41,661 nt of DNA, taken from positions 1 to 41,661 of the forward strand of contig CACYHU010000012.1 in assembly GCA_902774215.1 (NCBI GenBank), given 5' to 3'. This DNA comes from an uncultured Chloroflexota bacterium. Lineage in GTDB: Bacteria > Chloroflexota > Anaerolineae > Anaerolineales > Anaerolineaceae. Below are positions 32,500 to 40,951 of this stretch, piece by piece. The first letter of the stretch is position 1; every line of letters starts with the position of its first letter. The notes under the pieces were generated by a model. It ran no database searches. It was not told the origin of the DNA and was given only the letters and a program-made list of their open reading frames with translations. The position numbers and the translations under genes are program-made.

Positions 32500-33957
32500 A
32501 TGAAAAACAAATCGATTAAACTGAATGCGGTTCTGAATGTTATCAGGCAAAGTCTTAGCATTGTCTTTCCACTGATCACGTATCCTTATGTATCCAGAGT
32601 GTTGGGAGCCGGGAATTTAGGCCGTTACAGTTTCTCTGATTCCATTGTACAGATATTAATAACATTATCCTTGCTTGGTATCCCTACATATGCGGTTCGT
32701 GAAGGAGCCATGGTTCGGGATGATAAAAAGAAGATAGATGAATTTTGTTCGGAAGTCTTTACGATCAATTTTCTTTCATCCCTGCTGTCATATCTTCTTC
32801 TGATTATCATGGTATTGATTGTTGAACGGATCCGCATCGAGCGCGTCTTTATCATGCTTCTTTCAGTGAATATCATGTCGCGCTGTCTGGGAAGGGATTG
32901 GCTGAACACTGTTTATGAAGAATATTTATATATTACGATTCGATATACTGCTGTTCATGTTATTTCTCTTGGTTTGATCCTGTTGCTGGTAAAAAATGAA
33001 AATGATCTGCTGATTTATGTGATTATCATGGCATTTTCCAATTTTGCAGGCAATATTTTGAATTTATACTATACATCAAAAAAGGTACCCTGCCGTTTTG
33101 TATTTTCAAAAAATCTGATGAAACATATGAAACCGCTTTTGATCCTTTTTTGCAGTTCGATTGCAAGTACTGTTTATATTAATTCCGATATCACAATTCT
33201 GGGGTTTTTGCGATCAAACAGTGAAGTCGGTGTATACACAATGACATCGAAAATATACAGTATCGTAAAGAGTATATTAAATGCAATCATTATGGTCGCT
33301 GTTCCCAGACTGTCATTTTACCTTGGCAATCAAGCAGATGATTCTCAGCAGAAATATAATGATCTTCTGAATCAGATTCGAGATACCTTATTTCTTTTAT
33401 TGCTGCCTGCTATAACGGGATTATTTTGTTTAAGCGGAGATGTACTGCTGCTTGTGGGAGGAAACGAATTCCAATCCGGTGTGACTTCACTTCGAATTTT
33501 GTGTTTTGCAATGATTTTTGCTGTATTTGGATGTTTTTATGCTCATGCTATATTGATCATCAACAGGAAAGATAAAATATTTTTCAAAGCGACAGTGATA
33601 TCAGCAACAGTAAATTTTTTATTGAATTTTATGCTGATTCCACTATGGGGTATCAATGGTGCAGCTGTAACAACTCTTTTGTCTGAAATATGCATCGTTC
33701 TGATCTGTTCTTTATCAGCAAAGCATTTATATCAGGAAGATCACTATAAAATTTCTAAAACGATTATTCCAGTAATTGCAGAGTGTGTTTTGATTATGAT
33801 AACGGCTGGAATAACATCGAAATATATTTCAAATAATGTCATCAGAATAACAACGGTAATTGTTGTATCGCTGCTTTCATATTTAATTATTTTGTTTATC
33901 TCAAATAATGAAATGACAAATTATTTGGTAACGCAAGCTAAAAGGAATATAAAATAA
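32500..33957 (+). CDS. wzx: polysaccharide flippase Wzx
   Basis: Moves the lipid-linked repeat unit across the cytoplasmic membrane. The 485 residues have about 12-14 hydrophobic segments, with the RfbX-type start LNVIRQSLSIVFPLITYPYVSRVLGAGNLGRYSFSDS and the later AVFGCFYAHAILIINRKDK. Base composition is a little higher in GC than the neighbours, suggesting a different origin. Its stop overlaps the start of the polymerase gene by one base. Confidence 0.92.
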   Translation: MKNKSIKLNAVLNVIRQSLSIVFPLITYPYVSRVLGAGNLGRYSFSDSIVQILITLSLLGIPTYAVREGAMVRDDKKKIDEFCSEVFTINFLSSLLSYLLLIIMVLIVERIRIERVFIMLLSVNIMSRCLGRDWLNTVYEEYLYITIRYTAVHVISLGLILLLVKNENDLLIYVIIMAFSNFAGNILNLYYTSKKVPCRFVFSKNLMKHMKPLLILFCSSIASTVYINSDITILGFLRSNSEVGVYTMTSKIYSIVKSILNAIIMVAVPRLSFYLGNQADDSQQKYNDLLNQIRDTLFLLLLPAITGLFCLSGDVLLLVGGNEFQSGVTSLRILCFAMIFAVFGCFYAHAILIINRKDKIFFKATVISATVNFLLNFMLIPLWGINGAAVTTLLSEICIVLICSLSAKHLYQEDHYKISKTIIPVIAECVLIMITAGITSKYISNNVIRITTVIVVSLLSYLIILFISNNEMTNYLVTQAKRNIK

Positions 33958-35267
33958 TGCAGGCAAAACAGGTTAGAAAGAGTGATTTTTCATTATTTTT
34001 TTTACTATTATATCTATTATGCATTTTTGGCATATATTATAATGTTTCAGCAAGAGTCGGTTATATTTTTACTTTATTCGGAATTTCATTTTTCACTGTC
34101 GGTCTGCTCCTGTCAAATAAAATAAAACGTATTAAAAAAGGAAGCCCTATAATTATTTATATCGGTTTTATATTATGCAGATTTTTTGCTGCATTATTGA
34201 GTGGAAATCTGTTTAATCTTCAAAAGACTAATGATATCAAAATTTTTTATTTTGAATTTCTTATGATATCAGTCTGTGATATATTTTTATATAATTTGGA
34301 AGAAAATAATAAAAAAAGAATATTGATTTTTATTCGTAATGCAGCGGTTTTTATTTCAGCTGTTGGCGTTTTGGAGTTTATACTGAAGCGTCAATTGGTT
34401 TCAGAATTAATAATAAGTAAAGATAGTCTAATTTATTTTATTGGAGATGTAGGATCCAATAGATTTCGGATCACATCCTTTTTTTCACACCCAATAATAT
34501 GCGGTGTATATAGTGTTATTTTTTTTATTATTGTAATGTATTTTCCTTTTGAAAACGTATGGATCAATTTCTTGTCGAAAGGATTAATATTAGCGGTGAT
34601 ATTGGGAACGCAATCCAGAAGCAGTTGGATTTCTGCAGTGATAACATTGCTATTGTTTTATTTTAGAAGAAATAAAACAATTGATATAAAAGTAAAAAAG
34701 AAAAAAATATTAAGAATAATAATTATAATAATAATAGTAGTTGTTTTATTGGTACTTAGCCGTGACAAAATTGAAAACTTAATATCCGTTATTAATTACA
34801 GGCTGGCATCTACATTAAATTATGATTTTATTGAAAATAATACCCGTTCTCAGATCATTCAGTGGGGATTTGATATATTCAGAACATCTGATATAATAAG
34901 AAAACTATTTGGTCATGGCCCTAATTTTTTTATTGATTTATTATATTATAATCCAGTAAACGGATCATGGACAAGAGCAATTGATAATCAATATTTGACG
35001 ATTCTTATTAATTATGGTATGGTCTCTGCCCTTTATCTAATATATTTTGTTGGATTCGTTTTTTTCAGGTTTATTAAAAGCAAAAGCATTGTTGTTCAAT
35101 GCAGCAGCCTTTGTTTACTTTCGATTTTTATTTCTGGTTTTTTTTATGAATACTTGACATGGCCGACAGTTATTATTATCCAAATGATTTTGATATGTCT
35201 TATAGAGGAGTCTGAAGAAAAACAATCCGGTTCTGTAAAGCTAATTACAGAACAAAAATTTGCCTAA
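33957..35267 (+). CDS. wzy: O-antigen polymerase/ligase family protein, probable Wzy
   Basis: 436-residue membrane protein with about ten to twelve hydrophobic segments and a larger loop near residues 265-350 containing RSQIIQWGFDIF and FGHGPNFF, the arrangement of Wzy_C/O-antigen ligase proteins. GTQSRSSWISAVITLLLFY is a typical family segment. It should polymerise repeat units on the outer face after Wzx. Very AT-rich, as usual for Wzy. It overlaps wzx by one base (TAATG). Confidence 0.82.
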   Translation: MQAKQVRKSDFSLFFLLLYLLCIFGIYYNVSARVGYIFTLFGISFFTVGLLLSNKIKRIKKGSPIIIYIGFILCRFFAALLSGNLFNLQKTNDIKIFYFEFLMISVCDIFLYNLEENNKKRILIFIRNAAVFISAVGVLEFILKRQLVSELIISKDSLIYFIGDVGSNRFRITSFFSHPIICGVYSVIFFIIVMYFPFENVWINFLSKGLILAVILGTQSRSSWISAVITLLLFYFRRNKTIDIKVKKKKILRIIIIIIIVVVLLVLSRDKIENLISVINYRLASTLNYDFIENNTRSQIIQWGFDIFRTSDIIRKLFGHGPNFFIDLLYYNPVNGSWTRAIDNQYLTILINYGMVSALYLIYFVGFVFFRFIKSKSIVVQCSSLCLLSIFISGFFYEYLTWPTVIIIQMILICLIEESEEKQSGSVKLITEQKFA

Positions 35268-35388
35268 AGTCGCCCTTGGAATCAGTATTATTTTGTCTTT
35301 GATTAAGGTTTCCTATCGACGTCCGTCTTATCGTGGAAACAAAAAACCGCATGGTTCTTTTGAAATTTCATGGGAAGGAGACATTAGA

Positions 35389-35484
35389 ATGGTTCTTATT
35401 TCTGCTATATTGATGGCGGGTGTAGGTGTTTATCGGGCGTTACACAACAATATAGTGACAAATATACGATTTCAGGGGCTGTGA
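35389..35484 (+). CDS. 31-residue hydrophobic peptide, uncertain
   Basis: ATG at 35389 is preceded by GGAAGGAGA about nine bases away, a good SD, and encodes a peptide with hydrophobic start VLISAILMAGVGVY and polar tail. It overlaps the folded element at 35415-35526, so one of the two calls may be accidental. No family is recognised. Confidence 0.3.
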   Translation: MVLISAILMAGVGVYRALHNNIVTNIRFQGL

Positions 35485-35534
35485 CAATAGGATAAACACC
35501 GCAGGTTCGATCTCTGCGCGCCCGCCTTTTTTTT
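35415..35534 (+). ncRNA. tRNA/tmRNA-shaped structured element with terminal U tract
   Basis: Three helices nest as in tRNA-like domains. Outer helix: 35415-35421/35520-35526 (GGCGGGT/GCCCGCC). Inner 10-bp perfect helix: GGTGTTTATC (35425-35434) with GATAAACACC (35491-35500). T-arm-like hairpin: GCAGG-TTCGATC-TCTGC (35501-35517). Eight T residues follow, so it should also terminate transcription. The 56-base loop replaces an anticodon arm and CCA is not encoded. It may be a decayed tRNA-type sequence, an integration scar, or a new small RNA. Confidence 0.4.
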
Positions 35535-35547
35535 CATTTTACAAAAT

Positions 35548-36471
35548 ATGAATATTTTAATTACCGGTGTTAATGGACAGTTGGGGTATGACTGTCTCTA
35601 TGAGGCATGTTTACGCGGTCACGATGTAATAGGATCTGATATTCAATCTTCTTTTGTTTGTGCGGATGGAGTCGGATCGGTTGGATTCTGCTATATGCAG
35701 ATGGATATCACCAATACAGAGGAAATTTTCCGAATCATTCATGAAAGCAAGCCCGATGCCGTCGTGCATTGCGCCGCATGGACAGCAGTGGATGCGGCGG
35801 AAGAATCGGAAAACCGGAAGAAAGTCTTCGCTATCAACGCACAGGGCACCCGGAATATCGCTGAAGCTGCGAAGGCGGTCAACGCCAAAATGATTTATAT
35901 CTCCACCGACTACGTGTTCGACGGACAGGGCACGGAACCATGGAAGCCGGACTGCAAATCCTATCAGCCGCTGAATGTTTACGGACAAAGTAAACTGGAA
36001 GGTGAATTAGCCGTTGCGGAGCTGCTGGAGAAATACTTTATCGTCCGTATCGCATGGGTCTTCGGGTTGAATGGAAAGAACTTCATTAAGACCATGATCA
36101 ATGTCGGTAAAACTCATGATACTGTCCGTGTAGTCAATGACCAGATCGGAACACCGACGTATACCAAAGACCTTGCCCGGTTGCTGGTCGATATGATCGA
36201 AACGGATAAGTATGGTTACTACCATGCGACCAATTCCGAATGCAGACCCGGAGAATATATCAGCTGGTATGACTTCTGTGTGGAGTTTTATAAACAATAT
36301 GGATTGGCTACAAAAGTAATTCCGGTAAGTACTGAAGAATATGGACTTTCTGTTGCTAAAAGACCATTCAACAGCAGGCTGGACAAGGCAAAGTTACAGG
36401 AAAACGGTTTCACACCGCTGCCGGATTGGAAAGACGCGGTATCAAGGTATCTCAGGGAGGCAAATCTCTGA
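35548..36471 (+). CDS. rmlD: dTDP-4-dehydrorhamnose reductase
   Basis: Final step of dTDP-L-rhamnose synthesis, using NAD(P)H. 307 residues; GVNGQLG nucleotide motif at 7-13, YISTDYVFDG, and the catalytic YGQSK (Tyr-x3-Lys) with GTPTYTKDLA downstream. Base composition is back to that of the flanks. Its TGA overlaps the rmlC ATG by one base. Confidence 0.94.
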   Translation: MNILITGVNGQLGYDCLYEACLRGHDVIGSDIQSSFVCADGVGSVGFCYMQMDITNTEEIFRIIHESKPDAVVHCAAWTAVDAAEESENRKKVFAINAQGTRNIAEAAKAVNAKMIYISTDYVFDGQGTEPWKPDCKSYQPLNVYGQSKLEGELAVAELLEKYFIVRIAWVFGLNGKNFIKTMINVGKTHDTVRVVNDQIGTPTYTKDLARLLVDMIETDKYGYYHATNSECRPGEYISWYDFCVEFYKQYGLATKVIPVSTEEYGLSVAKRPFNSRLDKAKLQENGFTPLPDWKDAVSRYLREANL

Positions 36472-37046
36472 TGGCATTTATCTTTGAAAAGACAATATTA
36501 CCGGGTGTGCTGGTCATAACGCCTCAGGTCTTTGGTGACAGCCGCGGATATTTCATGGAAACATACAAAAAAGAACCATTTGCTGAAGCCGGAATTACAA
36601 GAGAATTTGTTCAGGACAACGAAAGTTCATCGACTCGTGGAGTTCTTCGTGGGCTGCATTTTCAGAAAGATCATACACAGGGCAAGCTTGTAAGAGTCAC
36701 CAAAGGTGAGGTTTTTGATGTGGCAGTTGATGTCAGATCCGGATCTGAAACTTACGGTCAGTGGTATGCTGTGATACTCAGTGCTGAAAAGAAAAACATG
36801 CTGTATATTCCGGAGGGCTTTGCGCATGGTTTTCTCGTTCTTTCTGAGACAGCGGAATTTGTCTATAAATGTACCGATGTCTATGACCCGGCATCAGAAG
36901 GCGGCATTCCCTGGAATGATCCGGATATAGCCGTGGATTGGCCGAAACTGGATATCCCTTATAAGACATCTGCAAAAGATGAAAAGCACAAACCTTTCAG
37001 GAAACAGGATTTTTCCTGGGCTGAAAAGTTCAATCCCGGGAGGTAA
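36471..37046 (+). CDS. rmlC: dTDP-4-dehydrorhamnose 3,5-epimerase
   Basis: Double epimerase of the dTDP-rhamnose pathway, 191 residues. Landmarks are [28 protein letters not shown] (catalytic His), [11 protein letters not shown] and [13 protein letters not shown]. The ATG at 36471 is chosen because it follows GGGAGG by ten bases and matches the family N terminus; an upstream ATG would lie inside rmlD. It couples to rmlD by a TGATG overlap. Confidence 0.95.
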   Translation: MAFIFEKTILPGVLVITPQVFGDSRGYFMETYKKEPFAEAGITREFVQDNESSSTRGVLRGLHFQKDHTQGKLVRVTKGEVFDVAVDVRSGSETYGQWYAVILSAEKKNMLYIPEGFAHGFLVLSETAEFVYKCTDVYDPASEGGIPWNDPDIAVDWPKLDIPYKTSAKDEKHKPFRKQDFSWAEKFNPGR

Positions 37047-37053
37047 ACTTGCT

Positions 37054-37941
37054 ATGAAGGGAATTGTACTTGCAGGAGGATCCGGCACGCGGCTTTACCC
37101 ATTGACGAAAGTAACAAGCAAGCAGCTTTTGCCAATTTATGATAAACCTATGATTTATTATCCCTTAAGTACGCTCATGCTTGGAGGTATCAGGGATATT
37201 TTGATCATCAGCACTCCTGATGATACACCCAGATTCGAAGCTTTGCTTGGAGACGGTACCCAGTTTGGAATATCCTTATCTTACTGTGTTCAACCCAGCC
37301 CGGATGGACTTGCGCAGGCTTTCATTCTTGGAGAGGAATTCCTTGATGGCGCAGCCGGAGCAATGGTGTTGGGCGATAACATTTTCTACGGCAGCGGATT
37401 CCGCACGATGCTGAAATCAGCAGTGAAAAATGCAGAAGAAAATGGCAGGGCTACTGTTTTCGGATATTATGTCCCTGATCCGGAGCGTTTCGGCGTTGTT
37501 GAATTTGACGAAAACGGAAAAGCATTGAGTATCGAAGAAAAACCGAAACAGCCTAAAAGCAGCTATGCTGTCACCGGTCTTTATTTTTATCCGTCAGATG
37601 TGGCGAAACGGGCAAATCAGGTAAAACCAAGCGCCAGGGGGGAACTGGAGATAACTGCATTGAATGAAATGTACCTTAAAGACGGTTTGCTTGATGTTCA
37701 GCTTCTTGGACGTGGCTTTGCCTGGCTGGATACCGGGACAATGCAGAGTTTGTTGCAGGCGGCAGAATTTGTTCAAATGATACAAACACGACAGGGCATA
37801 ACCATTTCCGCTCCGGAAGAGATCGCATTCATAAATGGATTCATTGATAAAAACAGGTTATTGGAATCTGCGAAAGCTTATGGAAAGAGTCCTTATGGGG
37901 ATCATCTGAAAGCAGTAGCTGAAGGAAAAGTCCGGTATTGA
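37054..37941 (+). CDS. rmlA: glucose-1-phosphate thymidylyltransferase
   Basis: Makes dTDP-glucose from glucose-1-phosphate and dTTP, the first step to dTDP-rhamnose. 295 residues with [42 protein letters not shown] and [18 protein letters not shown] stands ten bases before the ATG, seven bases after the rmlC stop. Order is rmlD-rmlC-rmlA; rmlB (the 4,6-dehydratase) is not in the window. The gene ends abruptly at a region of dispersed repeats. Confidence 0.96.
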   Translation: MKGIVLAGGSGTRLYPLTKVTSKQLLPIYDKPMIYYPLSTLMLGGIRDILIISTPDDTPRFEALLGDGTQFGISLSYCVQPSPDGLAQAFILGEEFLDGAAGAMVLGDNIFYGSGFRTMLKSAVKNAEENGRATVFGYYVPDPERFGVVEFDENGKALSIEEKPKQPKSSYAVTGLYFYPSDVAKRANQVKPSARGELEITALNEMYLKDGLLDVQLLGRGFAWLDTGTMQSLLQAAEFVQMIQTRQGITISAPEEIAFINGFIDKNRLLESAKAYGKSPYGDHLKAVAEGKVRY

Positions 37942-37956
37942 TTATTTTTACCCCCC

Positions 37957-38047
37957 CCGGGGCTGAACCGCCTGCGGGTCTGGACCCGTCTCACGAAACA
38001 ACTCCACAGCCGGACACTCCCGGCTCATTCCCTGCAAAACATCCCGG
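37957..38047 (+). repeat. R1 dispersed palindromic repeat, copy 1
   Basis: Begins CCGGGGCTGAACCGCCTGCG, continues with the shared CCCGTCTCACGAAA and CAGCCGGACAC segments, and ends in AAAACATCCCGGG. The copy at 40682-40778 is near-identical over this length. Confidence 0.75.
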
Positions 38048-38370
38048 GCAGGTCGCCATAAACCGGTGAACACGTAAGGGTCATGGGGTTATATGCAGCC
38101 TGACCCGAATTCAGGTCAGCCGTGTATGTTCTCCGAATAACTGTGTTCGGTTCTCCGGACATAACAGTCACAAGGCAGTCAGATGGGGCGAAAAGATATT
38201 TAATAAGTGGCTTTACGGCCGGAATTCGCAGAAGTTCCCCACCTTCCAAAAGGGAGGATCAAAAAATGGATATGAAAAACACGGAAAAATATAAAGTATA
38301 TAAGGCAAAGAAATCAGCCTGACGGCCCTTTTACAGGAGATAATCAGAAAGCAGTGCGCTGCTTTTCCTT

Positions 38371-38425
38371 CCGGGGACTGGATCCAGCGGAGCCTGTACC
38401 CGTCTCACGAAAACAGCTTCACAGG
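38371..38425 (+). repeat. R1 dispersed repeat, shortened copy 2
   Basis: Carries the CCGGGGACTG start and the CCCGTCTCACGAAAACAGCT core, but the centre differs and the 3' part is missing. Confidence 0.6.
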
Positions 38426-38685
38426 TATAACGAAGAATTTTGTGATTGTTCCTGACGTGAACACAGATGGCATCAAATTACCGCTGGAAACCGGCAACCG
38501 GGAACTAACCACTGCTGCTAAGAAAGCGGTACAGCGATTACATCAACAGTGTTTTAGCACCATAAACGGGTAAACAAATCTCATCAGGAAGCGCGCAGGG
38601 AAAGCCTGTCAATTGAGCGGACTCGTCCGGTTTTGAACAGAGACATTTATAATATTTCGTTGTATAATAAAAGAAAAATGGTAAC

Positions 38686-38779
38686 TGTTCAGAACCTGAT
38701 ACCAAAAAGCACTTTTCCTGCGAAAGCGAGAGGACAGTTCCCTCCTACGTCAGGAACCGTCCCCGACAAGTTCTGAATA
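38686..38779. repeat. nested palindromic repeat unit
   Basis: Outer arms TTCAGAAC (38688-38695) and GTTCTGAA (38770-38777) enclose inner arms GGACAGTTCC (38732-38741) and GGAACCGTCC (38753-38762). The compact nested form resembles a small non-autonomous element. Confidence 0.55.
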
Positions 38780-38812
38780 GAAACGAAAAATGAATGATAA
38801 GGACAGGCGCAT

Positions 38813-39061
38813 ATGATTGATACAAAAATAGATCCGGGAAAAGTATCTTTATTAGACGAAACAATTGATATGCTTCGCAAACTTGATTTGGAGGAACTAA
38901 AGGCGGTGCAGTCAGTAATCAAAGTTTTCATTTCAAAAGACGACGATTATTACAGACCACTTTCGGAGACAGAATTGATCACAAGGATCGATGAAGCGAT
39001 TGCTCAGGTTGATGCCGGCTTTTCTTATGATGCAATAGATGTGGAAAATGAAATTATATAA
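38813..39061 (+). CDS. antitoxin-like protein, paralog 1
   Basis: 82-residue acidic, helical protein whose central part DETIDMLRKLDLEELKAVQSVI and SETELITRIDEAIAQVDAG matches paralog 2 at 40952. The C-terminal ELITRIDEA pattern is that of small antitoxins paired with ParE/RelE toxins. No toxin follows: the next frame is unrelated. It may be an orphan antitoxin kept after loss of its toxin. The SD is weak (AAGGACAGGCGCAT before the ATG). Confidence 0.55.
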   Translation: MIDTKIDPGKVSLLDETIDMLRKLDLEELKAVQSVIKVFISKDDDYYRPLSETELITRIDEAIAQVDAGFSYDAIDVENEII

Positions 39062-39117
39062 TATGATAAATTATGAGATTGGCGATGATTAATGTTGAAA
39101 CACCAAAAGGAGGACAG

Positions 39118-39315
39118 ATGATTGTTGAAACTCCAAGATACAGAAAACCTGATATGACAAATCTTCCTCGGGAGCTTGGAGCGGCAATATTTAATCAGAT
39201 TATGAGTTCTCCTGCTCCTGACCGGGATAATATGAAGCGTGAAAGCGAACGTTTGATCCGTGAAAACGTTAAAATAAGAGAAAATGAAATTGCCCGGGAA
39301 AGTTCTTCAAAATGA
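39118..39315 (+). CDS. hypothetical small protein
   Basis: 65 residues from an ATG preceded by AAAAGGAGG (four-base spacing); the frame is open further upstream to 39073 but without a comparable SD. The C-terminal half is charged and helical (NMKRESERLIRENVKIRENEI). Not recognised. It lies where a toxin gene would be expected after the antitoxin-like gene. The same reading phase continues after its TGA with another coding-like stretch. Confidence 0.4.
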   Translation: MIVETPRYRKPDMTNLPRELGAAIFNQIMSSPAPDRDNMKRESERLIRENVKIRENEIARESSSK

Positions 39316-39468
39316 TTTGTTCTGCTGCAGCGGTTTGATCGCCTGATTGAAAGGTATCATGATTATGGATTCCTGCGATTGGACAAATCATCAGAAGACG
39401 AGCTTCACAAAAGATTAAAGCCAAATTACGATGAAGATCGTATCTTCATGTTTCAGCATCTGTTTTGA
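39316..39468 (+). pseudogene. start-less coding-like fragment
   Basis: Directly after the TGA of the preceding frame, in the same phase, 50 codons encode a protein-like stretch (QRFDRLIERYHDYGFLRLD, then HKRLKPNYDEDRIFMFQHLF) ending at TGA. No start codon lies near its beginning. Either one gene was split by a nonsense change or this is the tail of a lost gene. Confidence 0.4.
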
Positions 39469-39547
39469 ATTATTCAAAAATCATGCAGCTGACTGACCAC
39501 GAAAATCTTATTTCTTATTTTTCCGCTCCCGTCGCCATGTCATCCGC

Positions 39548-39621
39548 GATCCCGCCTGTTCAACCACGACTACCATGAAAAGGGGCCCAGGCCCGCAGGC
39601 GGTCCGGTCTCCCGGTGTATC
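39548..39621 (+). repeat. R2 dispersed repeat, copy 1
   Basis: 74 bases from GATCCCGCCTGTTCAACCAC to CTCCCGGTGTATC, matching 41302-41375 at 71 positions with no gap. A diverged relative is at about 40797-40836. Confidence 0.85.
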
Positions 39622-39629
39622 TGGCGCAC

Positions 39630-39686
39630 CCGGGGCCTGAACCCGCAGGGGTCTGGCCCCGTCTCCCGAACACAGCTTCTCGGGAG
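39630..39686 (+). repeat. R1 dispersed repeat, copy 3
   Basis: Starts CCGGGGCCTGAACCCGCAGG and keeps the CCCGTCTC.CGAA..CAGCT core. It follows R2 copy 1 directly. The interval to 39901 holds no supported gene. Confidence 0.6.
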
Positions 39687-39901
39687 GCAGCACCAGGTCG
39701 TGCTCAGCGCCGTGTCACCCGCACCAACCACGGCTTTTGTGATGAGGCCATCGGATGATACAAGATCAATGGGCAGATGATGAAAAACGGCGTGCTGCTT
39801 CAGAACGTACAGCCGAAGTTCTCAGGATCAACCTGGTGGAGCTCCTCGAAAAGGGAATAATTCGGTGATTTTTCAAAACCGATAATTTGCGATTTTCTCA
39901 C

Positions 39902-40213
39902 TTAAAATTCTGTTTTGATCTCTTTTTTATAAATAATACTAATAACAAAGACATAGTGTCTGTTTTCATTAATTTGATAATAAATAAAAAACTCTTTTGC
40001 AGGTAATTTTCTGATTTTTCGGGAATACCATGGTTCATCCGGGACCGGTGCTATGGTGTCGGCCATATATTCCAGTTTTTCAATTTTCTCATTAATGTCA
40101 TCAATATATTCCCGTGCAGTATCCGGTTCAAGAAGAATATCTGCAATATAATTGCGAATCTCCCACAGGTCATTTTCTGCTTCAGGTGTGATTATTACTT
40201 CAAAAAAATTCAT
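39902..40213 (-). CDS. RelE/ParE family toxin
   Basis: 103-residue toxin of a type II toxin-antitoxin pair, probably an mRNA interferase or gyrase inhibitor. The fold pattern is clear: FEVIITPEAENDLWEIRNYIADIL, then AREYIDDINEKIEKLEYMAD, and the C-terminal strand region RKIRKLPAKEFFIYYQINENRHYVFVISIIY. Its ATG overlaps the antitoxin stop by four bases, giving the usual antitoxin-first coupling. This is the only complete TA pair in the window. Confidence 0.87.
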   Translation of the reverse strand: MNFFEVIITPEAENDLWEIRNYIADILLEPDTAREYIDDINEKIEKLEYMADTIAPVPDEPWYSRKIRKLPAKEFFIYYQINENRHYVFVISIIYKKEIKTEF

Positions 40214-40506
40214 TCTAAGCTCTGCCTTAATTCATCGAATACTTCCTTATATGGTCTGCCCTGTCCGGCTATTGCCTGCTCATAACCGCGCTGAAGTTTT
40301 GCGTTCAATTCATTTTCGGTCATATCTTCCAAAGCTTTGGGCGGGGTTGGAAGCGAAAGAGAAAAAGGAATTCCACGGGTAAAGATAATTTGACGATAAA
40401 GGGAGTCGATCACTACAGAAACCGGCAGCCCCAGCTTGCGGAGCACATCTTCAGCCTCGGTCTTAATATTTTCTTCGATACGCGCACTTACGGTAGATGT
40501 TTTCAT
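40210..40506 (-). CDS. RelB/DinJ family antitoxin
   Basis: 98-residue antitoxin. The N-terminal ribbon-helix-helix (STVSARIEENIKTEAEDVLRKLGLPVSVVIDSLYRQII) should bind DNA and autoregulate the operon; FTRGIPFSLSLP is the DinJ/RelB linker. The C-terminal part wraps the toxin. It lies immediately upstream of the toxin with an ATGA overlap. AAAGGCAGG lies upstream of the ATG. Confidence 0.87.
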   Translation of the reverse strand: MKTSTVSARIEENIKTEAEDVLRKLGLPVSVVIDSLYRQIIFTRGIPFSLSLPTPPKALEDMTENELNAKLQRGYEQAIAGQGRPYKEVFDELRQSLE

Positions 40507-40594
40507 ATTTGTTACCTGCCTTTCTGCAACAATTGTAATGCATTGTTATGCAATCTGCAAGACATTAAAATACATTTTTATTTGGACTCTTTAT

Positions 40595-40660
40595 GAGCTG
40601 CCTCAATCTCTCTGACAGCCGCACCTTTGTGGCGTTCAGCGTGTGGGCCGAAGGGTTGGT
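40595..40660 (+). repeat. 66-bp dispersed repeat, copy 2
   Basis: Second copy of the repeat at 26045-26110, same orientation. It is followed after about 20 bases by an R1 repeat. Confidence 0.7.
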
Positions 40661-40681
40661 TGGGACAGCTTATTATTGCAG

Positions 40682-40778
40682 TCCCGGGGACTGAACCGCC
40701 TGCGGGTCTGTCCCCGTCTCACGAAAACAGCTCCGCAGCCGGACACACCCAGCTCATTCCCGACAAAACATCCCGGAC
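40682..40778 (+). repeat. R1 dispersed repeat, copy 4
   Basis: Closest partner of copy 1: CCCGGGGACTGAACCGCCTG, then CCCCGTCTCACGAAAACAGC, CAGCCGGACAC and AAAACATCCCGG. GGGGAC near the start and GTCCCC 24 bases later make its head palindromic. Confidence 0.75.
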
Positions 40779-40951
40779 CCGGCACCGGATCCCCCGTGTT
40801 CCCGCCTGTCCAACCACGGTGTCCGTGAAAACGGGTAGAACCATATTTTTAGATGACAGAGGGTCGGATTTAATATTCAAATGACTGTGCGGCATCCCCT
40901 GTCAATTCTGTTATAATGAAGACTGAAAATAAATGAAAAGGATGGTCCGAA

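Larger units (their letters stand above)
37942..38812. other. non-coding repeat-rich region after rmlA
   Basis: No gene of normal length is supported. The region holds two copies of the R1 palindromic repeat (37957-38047, 38371-38425) and a separate palindromic unit (38686-38779). An 18-codon frame at 38266-38322 has an SD (GGGAGG) but no recognisable product. Two TATAAT-like sequences near 38648 and 38663-38668 may serve the gene at 38813. Confidence 0.5.

Noticed and set aside
35260..35484. 74-codon frame from a TTG after wzy
   Set aside because: The first half has no start signal and overlaps the wzy end; only the last 31 codons have an SD, and these are listed separately at low confidence.
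17889..39468. Reassignment of TGA as a sense codon
   Set aside because: Many well-defined genes (xdhB, xdhC neighbours, azlC, era-coupled frame, rmlD, rmlA, acyltransferase) end at TGA at family length with ATGA or TGATG overlaps, so TGA is a normal stop here.
39508..39693. Minus-strand frames across R1/R2 repeats (also at 41274-41585 and 38025-38249)
   Set aside because: They consist almost wholly of repeat sequence and share the same fragments because the repeats are shared; no start signals.
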